NCBI RefSeq assembly: GCF_043290135.1
Contig: NC_134704.1
Span: 18,990,001 to 19,054,000, forward strand
DNA length: 64,000 nucleotides
Origin: Rhipicephalus microplus
Taxonomy: Eukaryota; Arthropoda; Arachnida; Ixodida; Ixodidae
Direction of reading: 5' to 3'
The notes below the pieces were generated by a model. That model saw nothing but the letters and a program-made list of their open reading frames with translations. It did not search any database and was not told where the DNA came from. A program made the translations under genes and the position numbers. Below, in pieces: positions 23,840-35,165 of this stretch (within the stretch, counting starts at the first letter, position 1; the number at the start of each line of letters is the position of its first letter).

Positions 23840-25572
23840 CCCCTCAAGACGTCCTTCTTTCTCTTCACAGTAGCCTTACGTACGGCCGTAAAAGCAATAA
23901 AACAACGTTGTATCTACTTCCTACTTTTACTGATTTTGTTCGATGCTCAACACATTCTTGGCGGGAAAATTGGCTTTGCTAAAATAACATACGTTAAGGA
24001 CACGGGCATGTGCTCTGACACGAGCACGTCTCATCACCTCAAGAGGAGTGTGCATGCCTCTAAACTATAAATGCATCCTCAACGACAAAATACTGGCTTC
24101 AAACTAATCAACTAATCCCTTCTAAAGCTTCTGTTCTCATTTGATTCCCTCGATTGTGTTACAGCGGGCTAAGCAATGGCCAGAGGGCAAGCGAATAACA
24201 AGCGCGATTCCGGCTCCCTCACAGACTGTTCCACCCTACTTTCAGAAGTAAAGTATGTTCACCTCGTTTTCTTTTAGTTAAGAACCAGTATACACAGAAA
24301 GCCGTCTAGCTTTCCGCACACAGCTAGGAGTGCGCTCTGTAAGTCCTAAGGCCTTTTCGCACAGTTTCACGAGCGGTGGTGACGCGAGGGGTTACTGACT
24401 CAGCGAAGGCCTGCGCCGCTTGATTCCTGCATGCGGCGGCTGAACAGCACCCACGAGGCAGCGTGTGCCCGACATTATCCTCAACTCCTTAACACGCCTT
24501 ATCGTTGTTTCCCAGGAACTCAAACATTGCTCTGCGGGCCGCGCACGTTTCGCGTTTCTCTTTGTACTTGGCCGCCAAAATGCAAGACGACCGACGCAAA
24601 GAGGGTTCAACTACCTGTCTGAAAAAAAAGCCTCTGTCTTAAGGTGCACCAAGAAAGAAACAAAAACAATGAAGAGCAAGGTAGTAGAAGGAGGGATGGG
24701 TCACGTGCTGAGGGTGCCGCGACGACAACAGAGAAAGCTTCAGAGTTTAGAGGGGCTTCATCTAAGTAGGCTAAACGGGGCCTCTGTTTTCGTCTGCATT
24801 TTGGGAGGTGTTTTCTTGATTATTATTTCGAAGTGTGAGAGAAGCGCAGCCGGCAGCTGCGAGCCACTGCAGTTGGTGAAAGCTCACGCATTTTTCTCTC
24901 TCTCTCTTTCTCTCTCTCTGCGCTGGAAGCGTGAGCTTGAAAACGACAACGACAATGGCAAACTTTCCTTGACCCCGATATAAGTGGCCGACGTTGACGC
25001 CGGGTATGACCCCCCCCCCCCACAGTTGACCTCTCCTCACTGTCAGAAGGAGCAGAGGAGATGATAAAGAAGTAAAAAGATACCAAGGTATGGCGCCTTC
25101 CGCAGCTCGAGTCTCTTTTCTCTCTGCCCCATCCCGGCCGTCTCTTTCACGAATAAGCTCCTGGCGCGACCCGGCCATCCACGTATGCCGCCGTCGCAAT
25201 CAATGCAGCGCCTTTCGCTGAGCTCTGGAAGGTGTTTGGAAACCGCTGAAAAAGAGTGAATACATTTGCGGGGTGACCCAAAGCGACTTCCCCTTCCGCC
25301 CCACCATCCCTTCAATGTCCTGCGCGGAAAAAGTTATGACACACCTGACCTCTTGCAAACTTCAAACACATAGGCGTGCTCGCGGGGGAGGGGGTGTGTG
25401 CAAAGTCAGCTTCATACATTGACATAACAGGGAGGGGGGCACTGCACCGAACACACCCCCCCCCCTCTTTTGTACCTGGCGCACGCCTATGATCAAACCC
25501 TTCGAACACAAAGTTCAGAGAGTATTTACTCTCGTTTATTTCATGGAGCAGCGTAGAGAAAACTGAAGGCGC
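23840..25572. other. Intergenic, nothing recognised
   Basis: Includes a CT run near 24895-24920, a C tract at about 25009-25021 and another near 25455-25466. ORFs around 24390-25310 show no recognisable domain. Confidence 0.4.
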
Positions 25573-25771
25573 GCCACGATGACCTAGTGGATAAGACACT
25601 CGGCTGCTGACCCGCAGGTTGCGGTATCGAATCCCGGACGCGGAGGCTGCATTTTTGGTAGAGGCGAAAATGCTAGAGGCCCGTGTGCTTAGATTTAGGT
25701 GCACGTTAGAGGTGGTCGAAATTTCCGGAGCCCTCCACTATGGCGTCTCTCTTATTCGTATCATTGTTCTG
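25573..25771 (+). mobile_element. Diverged Ruka-type SINE
   Basis: Complete order from GCGCCACGATGACC through the B box to the CATTGTTCTGA end, with a deletion that removes the AAGAACCCC part of the body. Confidence 0.88.
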
Positions 25772-25785
25772 AAGAATGATTAGAG

Positions 25786-26019
25786 AGCCCCGCCGCGGTG
25801 GTCTAGTGACTAAGGTACTCGGCAGCTGACCCGCAGGTCGCGGGTTCGAATTCCGGCTGCGGCGGCTGCATTTCCGATGGAGGCGGAAATGTTGTAGGCC
25901 CGTGTGCTCAGATTTGGGTGCACGTTAAAGAACCCCAGGTGGTCGAAATTTCCGGAGCCCTCCACTACGGCGTCTCTCATAATCATATCGTGGTTTTGGG
26001 ACGTTAAACCCCACATATC
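25786..26019 (+). mobile_element. Ruka-type SINE next to an older copy
   Basis: Young copy with target-site duplication AAGAATGATTAGAG (25772-25785) and AAGAATGATAAGAG (26020-26033), one mismatch. The target lies directly at the end of the older 25573 SINE, producing a head-to-tail pair. Confidence 0.95.
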
Positions 26020-26033
26020 AAGAATGATAAGAG

Positions 26034-27373
26034 GAAACAAGGCACTACAGATTACGGAGGCTGTATTTTGTGCACAACATGGATGGCTGAATCATGGTCC
26101 GACGATAGACCGTCCAATGAATACAGCCAGCCACTATACTTAAACCGCCATGGAATGCCTACCGCTACACAGTCACACATTAAGGAAGGGTGCACATTTC
26201 ACGGCAGAGCTTGAACACCGCTTCACGGTGGTCAAGCGTTTCGGGAACACCCATAGCTTCGCGGCTGATATGACGATTGTTGCATCGTGACTGCAATAAC
26301 CACGCAGTAGACAGGCTAGCTTAGAAACGTAATATAGTTAAAGAAATCACAGAAAATAACGCGATTCGTACGAGATGTGTGTGGTTGCCTACAGGCTACC
26401 TCCATGTGGATTAAGAACCAGCTTCACTGGGTGCGCTCGCAAAACGTGTCGCAATGCACTTTTGCGAAATCTAACGGCACCTCGTTCACTCCCCTCTGTG
26501 ACGCCGCGAAGTGCGCGATACGGAAGGCCCGTGTGACGAGAATTGAGCCATTGCGAAGTGTGTGCAGTAGTGAAAGACTTCTATTCAGCGTCGCGGAAAT
26601 CCCAGCTATTGCGTATCAGTGCTATGTAATGCCAACGCCATAGAACCAAAACACCGTGTGTTCGAAAGAAAGGGAAAAAAAAAAGTTCCTAACAGGAAGG
26701 ATTTGGCGCTTTGCCGCTGGCTGCCCCCGATCGGCCTGTTGAAAACATTGCCAGCTCGCGAATTTCGAGTATACTTTGCGCTACCTATGAGTGAAGTTAC
26801 CGCATAATAACCGGCGTACAATAGTTCATACGCAACGAACCATGGCCGCAATTCTTACGTGGTTGTCGAATTCGATGCCTGTCGCGGTTTATGTTATATA
26901 AGCATCTGTTCCCTGTGATCCACTGAATAGAAACTGGCCTCCTTCTCAAAGGGCGCGGAGGCGGAATACTGGATATTTCCGTATCGATATTTGACGTTCC
27001 AGCACACCGCGTGACCGGAACTAGAGTAACTTACTCTGAAAGCTATACAGTAGCTTTTTTTAGATTTTTTTTTTGCTATCCCGCTTGTTTGTGTACAATA
27101 GTACCCTTATAGGCCACTTGGGTCGCCAAATTCTAAAGAACCTTGTTATTTTGCTACGTTTACATATAGAGTGTGATTCTGTGCCGCTTTCTTGAACCTC
27201 CAGCTCAGAAACTGAATCTGTGTAAACCGTATGTATGCCCTGAAATTGTCATCCTCAATGTAGTACTAACGAAAACAGTCTGTTGTACTGACACAGATTT
27301 AACAAAACAAAAAAGGGGGTGGGGGGCTGCGCGCATTCCAACGTCTATGTCTAAGGCCTCGAAGAAAGCGGCT
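26034..27373. other. Intergenic, nothing recognised
   Basis: No recognised gene. An ORF at 26377-26643 (88 codons) has no family resemblance I can name. Confidence 0.45.
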
Positions 27374-27385
27374 ATTCTGAAAGCT

Positions 27386-27623
27386 CCCTCGCCGTGGTGG
27401 TCTAGTGGCTAAGGTACTCGGCTGCGGACCCGCAGGTCGCGGGATTGAATCCCGGCTGCGGCGGCTGCATTTTCGATGGAGGCGGAAATGTTGTAGGCCC
27501 GTGTGCTGAGAGTTGGGTGCACGTTAAAGAACTTCAGGTGGTCGAAATTTCCAGAGCCCTCCACTACGGCGTCTCTCATAATCATGTGGTGGTTTTGTGA
27601 CGTTAAACCCCACATATCAATCA
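27386..27623 (+). mobile_element. Ruka-type SINE with target-site duplication
   Basis: Full-length copy flanked by ATTCTGAAAGCT at 27374-27385 and 27624-27635. Confidence 0.96.
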
Positions 27624-27635
27624 ATTCTGAAAGCT

Positions 27636-29710
27636 TTCTCCTGTGTTGCTGATAACAAAACGTTGATAAGAAAGGAAGTAAGTGCCGCAGCTTTCCTTTT
27701 TGTTACTTTTTCGTTCGTATGCGCGATCAGGCCAAGCTAGGACAACAATCTTGAATCGCTGCCTAGTGTGAAAAAAAAAAAATGAACGTCAGGACATTAG
27801 TGGTGTGGGAAGTGACGCGCCGCGTAACCGTTCATTTTCGTGTGCCGTAACACGTCGACAAAGCCATTAGAAGATGAATCTCTCGCTGCGAAACGTGTGA
27901 GCGTGAAAACAATCGCGTACTAACGCAAGACATTACAGCAAGTCGTCTATAGGAAGTGCACGGTTGTAGAAAAATTATGAACAAAGGCAACTACAGTACG
28001 CGCGGGAAAGTAGCACTCTGTTCAAAAAACGAAAAAAAAGAAAACATAATATATGAAGGGTGCACAAAATAATAAGCCGCGTAGTGCGCACAGAACCGAA
28101 GAACAGCACACACTATAATAGGCGCATAAAGACAATTCACACGAACCAATGCTATACACGTACAGAGACAGGGAAGTTCTGTCTTAGCGCTGAACATGAG
28201 AACCTCTAATCAACAAACGCTAAGAGCGCCTGCCTTTCTCGTCGAATCCCGCAGAACACAGAGCCCTGCGAGCTCTGGCAGTTTGGTTTGCAGGCGTGCG
28301 GTGGAACGAAATGCGCGTGTCATTGCGTGGGAAGAACATGGCCGCGCAAACGCTAACTCAATTGCGCACAGGGCAAGAATTCACGTCGCGCTTGTCAAGA
28401 GAGCTCCGGCGTGTACTTATTTCGCTTCCACTTTTTTTCCCCCTTGCGAGACCATCTTTCTCGCTGCCGCTATATTTTAGGGGGGTCCCAGCCCGCCCCC
28501 TCACAAACCAAGTCCGCTAGCACGCCGCGCATGCGCTTCTTGGGAGTCTGGGGCGGGCGTTGCACAGCTGTCCAGATCGCAGAAGTACGAGTTAGAGACA
28601 AAAAGAAAGAAACCGAAACAGAAAGAAAGAAACCGAAACAGAGGCGTAAAGCAGCAGCGAGCGTGGCGGGCAGGATGTACGGCGCTGGGGAGACGGCACG
28701 TAAGAAAGCCAAAGCGCACCTCGCGAGCGCGTCAGCCAGGAGGCGTGAGAGGCCGTGAAGCGGCATTCCGCGCTGCTACGCTGCCAGGCTTGCAGCAGGC
28801 CGCCTGCTTGAAAGAGCCGACGGCACGCGCCTGACACCCAAGCAACGACCTCCCGCCCATCTCCCGCCGAAGGTCCTCCCATCCTTCTGAAGACGTGAGC
28901 GAGCCAGCGCCGGTGTCGGTCGTAGATGGGCGAACGTCACGTCATTGGGCGCTGCCTGCTCTAGGAAGTCGGGAATGCGTTACTCACATGTATACGTCTT
29001 GCCCTACAGGGTGGTGCCGTGCGTACGAGCAGTATATGTTAGAACTACAAGCCAGATAAGGAGAGAGAGACAAACGTTCTTGCTTCGTGTTTGTCAGGAA
29101 CCTGCTTATATACGTTGCGGTGGCTATCCGTTCCTTTGAGAAGCCCTGGTTCGAGCGTACGCCAAGGAGAGCTGCAGTCGCGCGCGCACATGTTTAGTGC
29201 GTTCACGGTGCCGCACGCGAGCTAAGGAACGTACGGTGCCCAGTTAAGGGGCTGGAAGCACGTCCCATGTGCGCAAACATAGCCAAGTGCCGCCTCGCAC
29301 GTGATGGAAATTTTAATGACATTCGCTCGTATAGTGCGGCTTCCTTCCGTTACGTGCACGTCACGCGATGACCTGCTGAGGATGAAGCCGGACAGACTGT
29401 TCTCGTCCACCGACTTGTAAAGGGTTACAGCACCACACTGTCAGAAGGGTCACTTATTCAGCGCTAGAGGTCTCTTTCATGCGTGTTTGCTTGCCGCAAT
29501 GGGCTCGCGAAAACACCGACAAGGTGTTGGTATTGCATGTTATTCTACGTTACGCCATGTCTAGCATGTGTCGGTCACACTGACAAGAATAAGCGCTTAA
29601 GCATTGCTCAAAAGGACTGATTCAGAAGCAGCTTTAGGAACCTTTGGACTGGTTCTTACAAGCCGAAATTAAACAATTTAGCGATAAAGTGTTTAGTGAC
29701 CTCGGCATGC
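27636..29710. other. Intergenic; CpG-richer stretch, no gene recognised
   Basis: 28190-28960 is richer in GC and CpG than its surroundings and could be a promoter or 5' exon region, but no coding exon was recognised. A 20-bp tandem duplication with an AAAGAAAGAAACCG core lies at about 28599-28640. Confidence 0.4.
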
Positions 29711-29875
29711 CAGTATAGCGTAGCTAGGAGTTTCTTGTGAAGAGGGGGGATAACCGCATGTTATCCTTAGTTGTATGTGGGTTTGTGTGCGTGTAAGTAC
29801 AAGCCAAATTGAAAATTTTTGGTGTGGGGAAGTTGAGCCCTACCCCCCCCCCCTTTTTTTTTTTTTGCTCCGGCC
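29711..29875 (+). repeat. Interspersed repeat with GGCGTAGCCAG-type start and G tract
   Basis: AGCGTAGCTAGGAGTTTC...GAGGGGGG...TGTATGTGGGTTTGTGTGCG matches the order seen near 52817 (+), 52440 (-), 59888 (+) and 60395 (-): a TAGCCAG-like start, a T-rich piece, a G tract, then TATG-T-CGTTTGTGTG. A C tract and T tract follow at 29843-29867. Family name unknown. Confidence 0.5.
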
Positions 29876-30030
29876 ATACCAGTGTGGTATGCGTCTTATT
29901 TACTGTGTGACCAGTATGCTGTTGAACACAGGTTGCTGGTCTGATTTCCCACTGCACCTGCCCCGTCCAGACGAGAATGAAATGTAAGAATGGAACCAGG
30001 AAAATGGGGCCGAACACTTAGAAAACAGCG

Positions 30031-30122
30031 AAGGCACGGTTTTCTTTTTGAGAACATGGAATAAAAGAGCCAGAGCAAGGCATGGTTTTCTTTTTGATAA
30101 CATAGAATAGAAGAGCCAATCA
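30031..30122. repeat. 46-bp tandem duplication
   Basis: Two adjacent 46-bp units starting AAGGCACGGTTTTC and AAGGCATGGTTTTC with a few differences. Confidence 0.9.
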
Positions 30123-30489
30123 CATTGTCGTTCAGCGCGCAGGTAAGCAGCGCAGCTCTGCTAACAAATGTCATAACAAGACATGTATGGAGCTTTTGCA
30201 TCGAGGGACAGGACGCCGTTCTTCCAACATTGAGAATTCAACCTCATTATATATCTCAAGCGGGCACGGCTTTTGATGTATCGGCGTTCGCCGTCGCCAT
30301 CGGGACGACGTAAAGCGTTCTCAGAGTGCTTTGTCGTAGCGTGACGGATCATTTACCTAATGGCGCTGTGGTCATATATTAGTATAATTTAGCATCATGG
30401 AGAAGCACCGGTCCCTATGATTATAAAATGACCGCCACTGCAGCAGTGATGTGTACCACAAATTGACTCACTTGTGCTTCAAAGGCACA

Positions 30490-31030
30490 GAAGTGTGCCT
30501 AAGTGGTTGCGAAACCTTGCTTCGCTTCTTTGTCGCCTTTGGTTGGGGGTTGCCTTCACAAAAGCATATACAACCCTCATCGAATTGACCGACATTGCGG
30601 AATACGACGTCTGCTGCACCAAAGAAGACATCGACCATCTGATATGCCATTGCACTCGATTTGCCTCTGAAAGACAGAAGCTTTCGCACGAATTGCGACA
30701 ATTGGACGATCGGCCACTCTCTATGCAGATGCTACTGGAACACCGTCCTCGCCTTTCGTCGGCTCAAAAAGCAGTCAAAGCTGTCTTGTGCTTTTTGAGG
30801 ACTACAGGCCTACGTGACCACCTTTAACTTTTGTGTAGTGCTACTGCTGCATACGCGTCAGCTCATTGACTGACAATCCTCTTTTTTTCTCTCTTTCTCT
30901 TCTCTTTCTTCTCTCTCTCATATTTATGCCCTCCTTCTCATTCCCCCAGCGTAGGGTAGCAAACCGGGCATGTGCCTGGTTAACCTCCCTGCCTTCTCTC
31001 TTGTTGTTCATCTCCCCCCCCCCCCCCTGA
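30490..31030 (+). mobile_element. 5'-truncated copy of the 17.5-kb LINE family
   Basis: Matches the last ~540 bases of the LINE at 17450-22885: the ORF2 C-terminus (GVAFTKAYTTLIELTD, CCTKEDIDHLICHC) and the 3' UTR up to the terminal C tract. The reading frame to 30827 is open, whereas the larger copy lacks the GAA codon in the knuckle. Typical 5' truncation. Confidence 0.93.
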
Positions 31031-33687
31031 ACGAAGCATTCAATTACGGTCGGCACTGAAGTCTTCTAAGTCATTGTGAAAACAACCAAGTGCGAAAAAT
31101 GCCAAGTGATTTCGCATTTTTACCTTGCATTCTGACTTCCCAATAAGGTGTTAAAGTGTGTGTGATGACTTGTGTGTCATTAAATCTCCTGTGCCAAGAC
31201 TAATATGCATGACTCCAATGCGTGTTGGTATAGGACGGTAAGAAATAATTGCGTTTCACACGTCGAATATTAATTGTGTTAGAAGTCCCAGTGCTAATAG
31301 CCGGAGCCCGATGTACCACAATAAACTGTCGCACGCCTCGCCAGACTTCTTTAAAATGTCCGGCATACACGTATGCGTATTAGGGCGGTTGGCGCTTCTC
31401 GCACAACGCTGACTGTGTCCTTAAAAACTTCCGTCGTGCAAACTAGCGCGCTATTAGCACGGCGTGCTTTTACTTCTACTCCGAGGAACTTTCTCCATCT
31501 TCGGACTGTTTAGTATTCGGCCTTGCACCGAAGTCACGATTTTGCTTACCCATTCAGGCATGTGCTGCTAGTTCTCATATTTACTCCACGCCACTTTGGA
31601 ATCAGACGTGGATCGGATGTGGATAGGGCTTCGTTCTGTCGTATTTACGTTCGCGAATGCCATTCCGTCTACCGAGAATGTTTGCGTGCATAAATACGAT
31701 CGGCAAACGCAACGATGCCTCCAGTACGCCGAGTTCACAAGGTCAAAGCGACTACCGAAGCCAAGTTCCTGATGGTTCAGTTATACGGTGTCCTGTTAAT
31801 CAGGCTAACCTCCAGCGCATTTGTCACGCCTCGTCTCCTCCATTGACGCCCAGCCTTTGCTGTGACGGGCAAAGCCAGGCAAAGCCCATCCGTCGCATCA
31901 GACGAGCTCAAGTAAAACGTCACAGCAAAGCTGCAGTGGCTCGGCGGCAACCAACGCGAAGTGACGGAACAAAGAAATCTGCATTGCAAACGTCGACATG
32001 GCAGCGCATGCACGCGCGTAACGACATGCACCGCCGTCAAAGTCGCACACAGACTCGATTCTCGTAGAAAATTTGCTCAAAAGGAACGCCCGCGAACACT
32101 TTCGCTTTCTATCGTGTACATTGCCCCTTGTTTTGTGACTCCCCTTCCCGCATTTCGTCCCCACGGGCTGCGGAGAAAGTGGCCCGGGAGATAGCCGAGC
32201 GAAGAGTCGCATTGGCCCTCGCGAGAACGTTCTCCAGGAGAGCTAGGACAGTGGCCGCGGATGGTACGCATTTCCGGGTTCCTCTTTTTTAAGTTTGTTC
32301 GTCCTTTTTTGCGCCGGCCGTCACAGTTCTGCCAGAAAAAAACGGTCAGAGCTCCTTCCCCTCCCAGTTCACCCGCACAACGACGAAGCGCTAGCCTGCT
32401 TGCACGCACGCACGCCTGGCTGCCCTAATACTTATACAGCCGCGAGTGCGGCGAGGATCGAAGCGACGTGCACATACACTGCTCGTATAATGCGTGCACG
32501 CATTGTATATGACGCGTCCACGTGTCCGATCTGTCCCGTATACAAGCGAGAGCGGCGCGCCAGCGGTTAGGCCTACGCGGCGACGACATCCCCCGAACTC
32601 GGTCGTCCTTTGTCTTTGAGCGCTGGGACGCTGCGCGCGCGCGCGAAGCGTGCTCGTGTATCGCATTAGTGTCAGTGTGCTTTGCGTATGCAACGAGCTT
32701 CTCCGCATCGTTGCGGCCGGTCGCACGCGCGAGTTTGCGCATAGCCGGAGCTTGGCTTACGGGTGTACGCTTTTACTGATCCACGGTTCGGAGCCCTGGA
32801 CATCGTTGTCGAACAACGAGCGGATGTCGGGACTGTGTGCCTGCAACGGCGGCCCTACGAGATGCGTGTCTCATGCCTGTCCCGGTATGCGAAATGTTAC
32901 GTGCGGAACGATTGGGAACGCGGTTCGTGATTGATGCGTGTACCGTTTTTATTTATTTATTTTTTTTCCCTTTCGACACGAGCCTTCGGTCGTTCCTCGA
33001 ACACCGCAGTGAGTCGTCGGATGCGGCGCCGATGACGCGCTGTCGTGCAAACGACCATGTCAGAGTGGATACATTCAAGGTGACCGCGAAACCACTGATG
33101 CATTGAAAGGAAGAAGGTGGGTTTAAAGTATACGTGCGTAGAAATAAATAAATAAATGAATAAACGATGAATTCGAAGGCTGTCATGTCTGACACGTTAA
33201 AGGCGTTAGTCACTTATGCGCCACGAGTAGTTAAGCTAATCTAACCATCGCCTTCTTACATGCGGATGAGGAAAAGACATTTAGATTTGTTTGTTTTTTT
33301 GGGGGGGGGGGCGCGTTCTAAATGAAGCATTTGTGGTGCTAAAAGCTTCTCGAATGACGTAAACTCAGTAAAAGTTTTTCAGCTAACTAGGCCCATGGGC
33401 CGAGAGCATCGACAGAGGGGTGCAAAAGGATTGCCTCCTTCAAGCCATACCAGTACTTGCCCCCCGCCCAAGCTAGACCAGTGCTTTATTCCTCTCCCAA
33501 CCGGTTCGCATCCCCCCAATAAAAACTCCTGCCGACGCTCGTGGCCTAGGCTATAGCATGCGAAACAGGATTCACTACACTGGCTGTTTCCGTCGGAGGT
33601 GCCGATGAAATTATTTTGTTGGAGCAATCAGTGCTTCTTATCAACTGTGCATTTTTCGGCCCCTTGGGTAAGCCACAGCATAGCTTG
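31031..33687. other. Intergenic; GC/CpG-rich block, no gene recognised
   Basis: Between about 31850 and 33100 GC and CpG density are clearly raised (alternating CG near 32633-32643). ORFs at 31657-32067 and 32650-33106 are open but match no family I know. This may be a CpG island or first-exon region of an unseen gene. A G tract lies at 33301-33312. Confidence 0.4.
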
Positions 33688-33712
33688 TTAGGTTAGGTTA
33701 GGTTAGGTTAGG
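33688..33712 (+). repeat. (TTAGG)5 array
   Basis: Five perfect TTAGG units, the arthropod telomeric repeat, in an interstitial position. Confidence 0.97.
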
Positions 33713-33862
33713 TTGTACGTGTGCTGAAACAGGAATCCAGGTCTGCCAATCCTTTCATAGACTGCCATGATGGAAACCCGGGATGAGGCCATCACTCATC
33801 CCGGAATCCCACGTATGTGAATTCTTGAGGACTTCAATAAAGTTCGCGTCATTTCATTTCAT
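33713..33862 (+). mobile_element. Probable retroelement 3' end with hairpin and (ATTTC) tail
   Basis: Directly after the TTAGG array. It contains a perfect 10-bp stem CCGGGATGAG/CTCATCCCGG (33778-33787 and 33795-33804), a polyadenylation signal AATAAA at 33836-33841 and a short (ATTTC)n tail. This layout fits a LINE or SINE 3' terminus. No coding part is present. Confidence 0.5.
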
Positions 33863-34021
33863 CTGGTACGATGCGGACTGATGATACGACCCCAAATATC
33901 GCATAAAAAAATGATTCAGTGCACGGGTCGACAATCTTTCGAGGTGCAGGACGAAGTTGCACGAAGCCGACATGGTGAGGGGCCGCATGGTAAATAGAGG
34001 GGGGGGGGGGTAGAAAAAGGG

Positions 34022-34290
34022 TTAATAATTTAGAGTACTTGATACTCTACTATGAGAGAGGATAAAGCCATCCCACGGCCTCACTCTTGATGTGGCGACG
34101 TCGACAAAAATTAGTATATGCTAACGTCTGCGCCTGCATCTGTAGCAAGAACAACAGCGTTCGGCTCACATGCTGGAGCTGTAGAAGCAGGAAGTTGGCC
34201 CTATGGGCTCTGCTGTGTGTATAGAAAAAAAAAATGATTAACGACTTAGAGTGCTTGGTACTCTACTATGGAAGAGCATAAAGTCGTCCC
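34022..34290 (+). repeat. Two copies of a ~53-nt hairpin motif
   Basis: TTAA(C/T)(G/A)A(C/T)TTAGAGT... motifs at 34022-34074 and 34238-34290, each with an internal GAGTACTTG-type hairpin (GAGTA...TACTC) and ending in (A)AAGCC(A/G)TCCC. The same motif occurs twice after the LINE at 40151-40200 and 40265-40317. Confidence 0.8.
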
Positions 34291-34363
34291 GTGAGCGTTC
34301 AGACTTTAGCTACGAAGGGTCTCGCCACGAGGGTCATAGTAAATTCCAGAAGGGTTTCTTGAA

Positions 34364-35165
34364 GGGCCAGTTGGTACACGATACTGAAGGGAACAGCGCA
34401 AAAAAAAAAAAAACGGGACGGAGAAAGCTTGCACACATGACACAAGCGCTGACAAACATGATTGATTGATTTATATGTGGGGTTTAATGTCCCCAAAACC
34501 AGCATATGATTATGAGAGATGCTGTAGTGGAGGGCTCCGGAAATTTCGACCCCGCGGGGTTTTTTAACGTGTACCGAAATCTGAGCACACGGGCTTACAA
34601 CATTTCCGCCTCCATCGGAAATGCAGCTGCCGCAGCCGGAATTCAATCCCGCGACCTGCGGGTCGGCAGCCGAGTACCTTAGCCACAGACCACCACGGCG
34701 AGGCACGCGCTGGCAAACAACTGTGTGTAAATTTATTACACCTAGAACTATATAGCTGAAAACAAGAACAAAAACAAAAGCCATCACGTGCGCATAAAAG
34801 TGAAAGGCAAAAACTAATCTGTCACGAGTCAAAATGTACTAGTTAACTACTCAAAAACATCATCTTTTTTACGCTATAGGAGGGCGAGGGACGGCTAACT
34901 GACGCACACGTTTCCTTTCATCTTGATATGAAAAGTCTCGTTAATTTCGCGCTCTGTCTTGTTTCAATATCTTGAGTATCTTGCATGCATAAATTAGCGG
35001 GGCATGGCCGCACAAGGAGCAATGTGCTGTTTTTGTTCTTGTTTTCAGCTATATATTTCCAGGTGTAATAAATTTACCCGCAGTTGTTCGTCAGCGCTTG
35101 TGTCGTGTGTTCAATCTTTCTCCGTCCCGTTTTTTGCGCTGTTCGCCTCAGGTTCATAGCAAGTT
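34364..35165. repeat. Long foldback element interrupted by a SINE
   Basis: The left arm (34383-34458 plus 34720-34776, the two parts separated by a SINE) pairs with the right arm 35029-35160: GAACAGCGCAAAAAA...CGGGACGGAGAAAG, ACAAGCGCTGAC and TTATTACACCT are each found inverted on the right. The loop is about 250 bases. GGGCCAGTTGGT lies at 34364-34375. It resembles paired inverted Penelope-like termini. Confidence 0.85.
34459..34706 (-). mobile_element. Ruka-type SINE inside the foldback
   Basis: Minus-strand copy with target-site duplication GCGCTGACAAACA (34446-34458) and GCGCTGGCAAACA (34707-34719), one mismatch. Its right-hand flank continues the left arm of the foldback, so it inserted after the foldback formed. 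Confidence 0.94.

Noticed and set aside
24895..25021. CT repeat and C tract as a regulatory element
   Set aside because: Simple-sequence DNA of a kind found all over the window, with no gene next to it.
33870..33910. Hammerhead ribozyme core (CTGATGA at about 33878)
   Set aside because: The required GAAA partner and closing stems are not found at the right spacing; other CTGATGA occurrences lie in the RT CADD motif.
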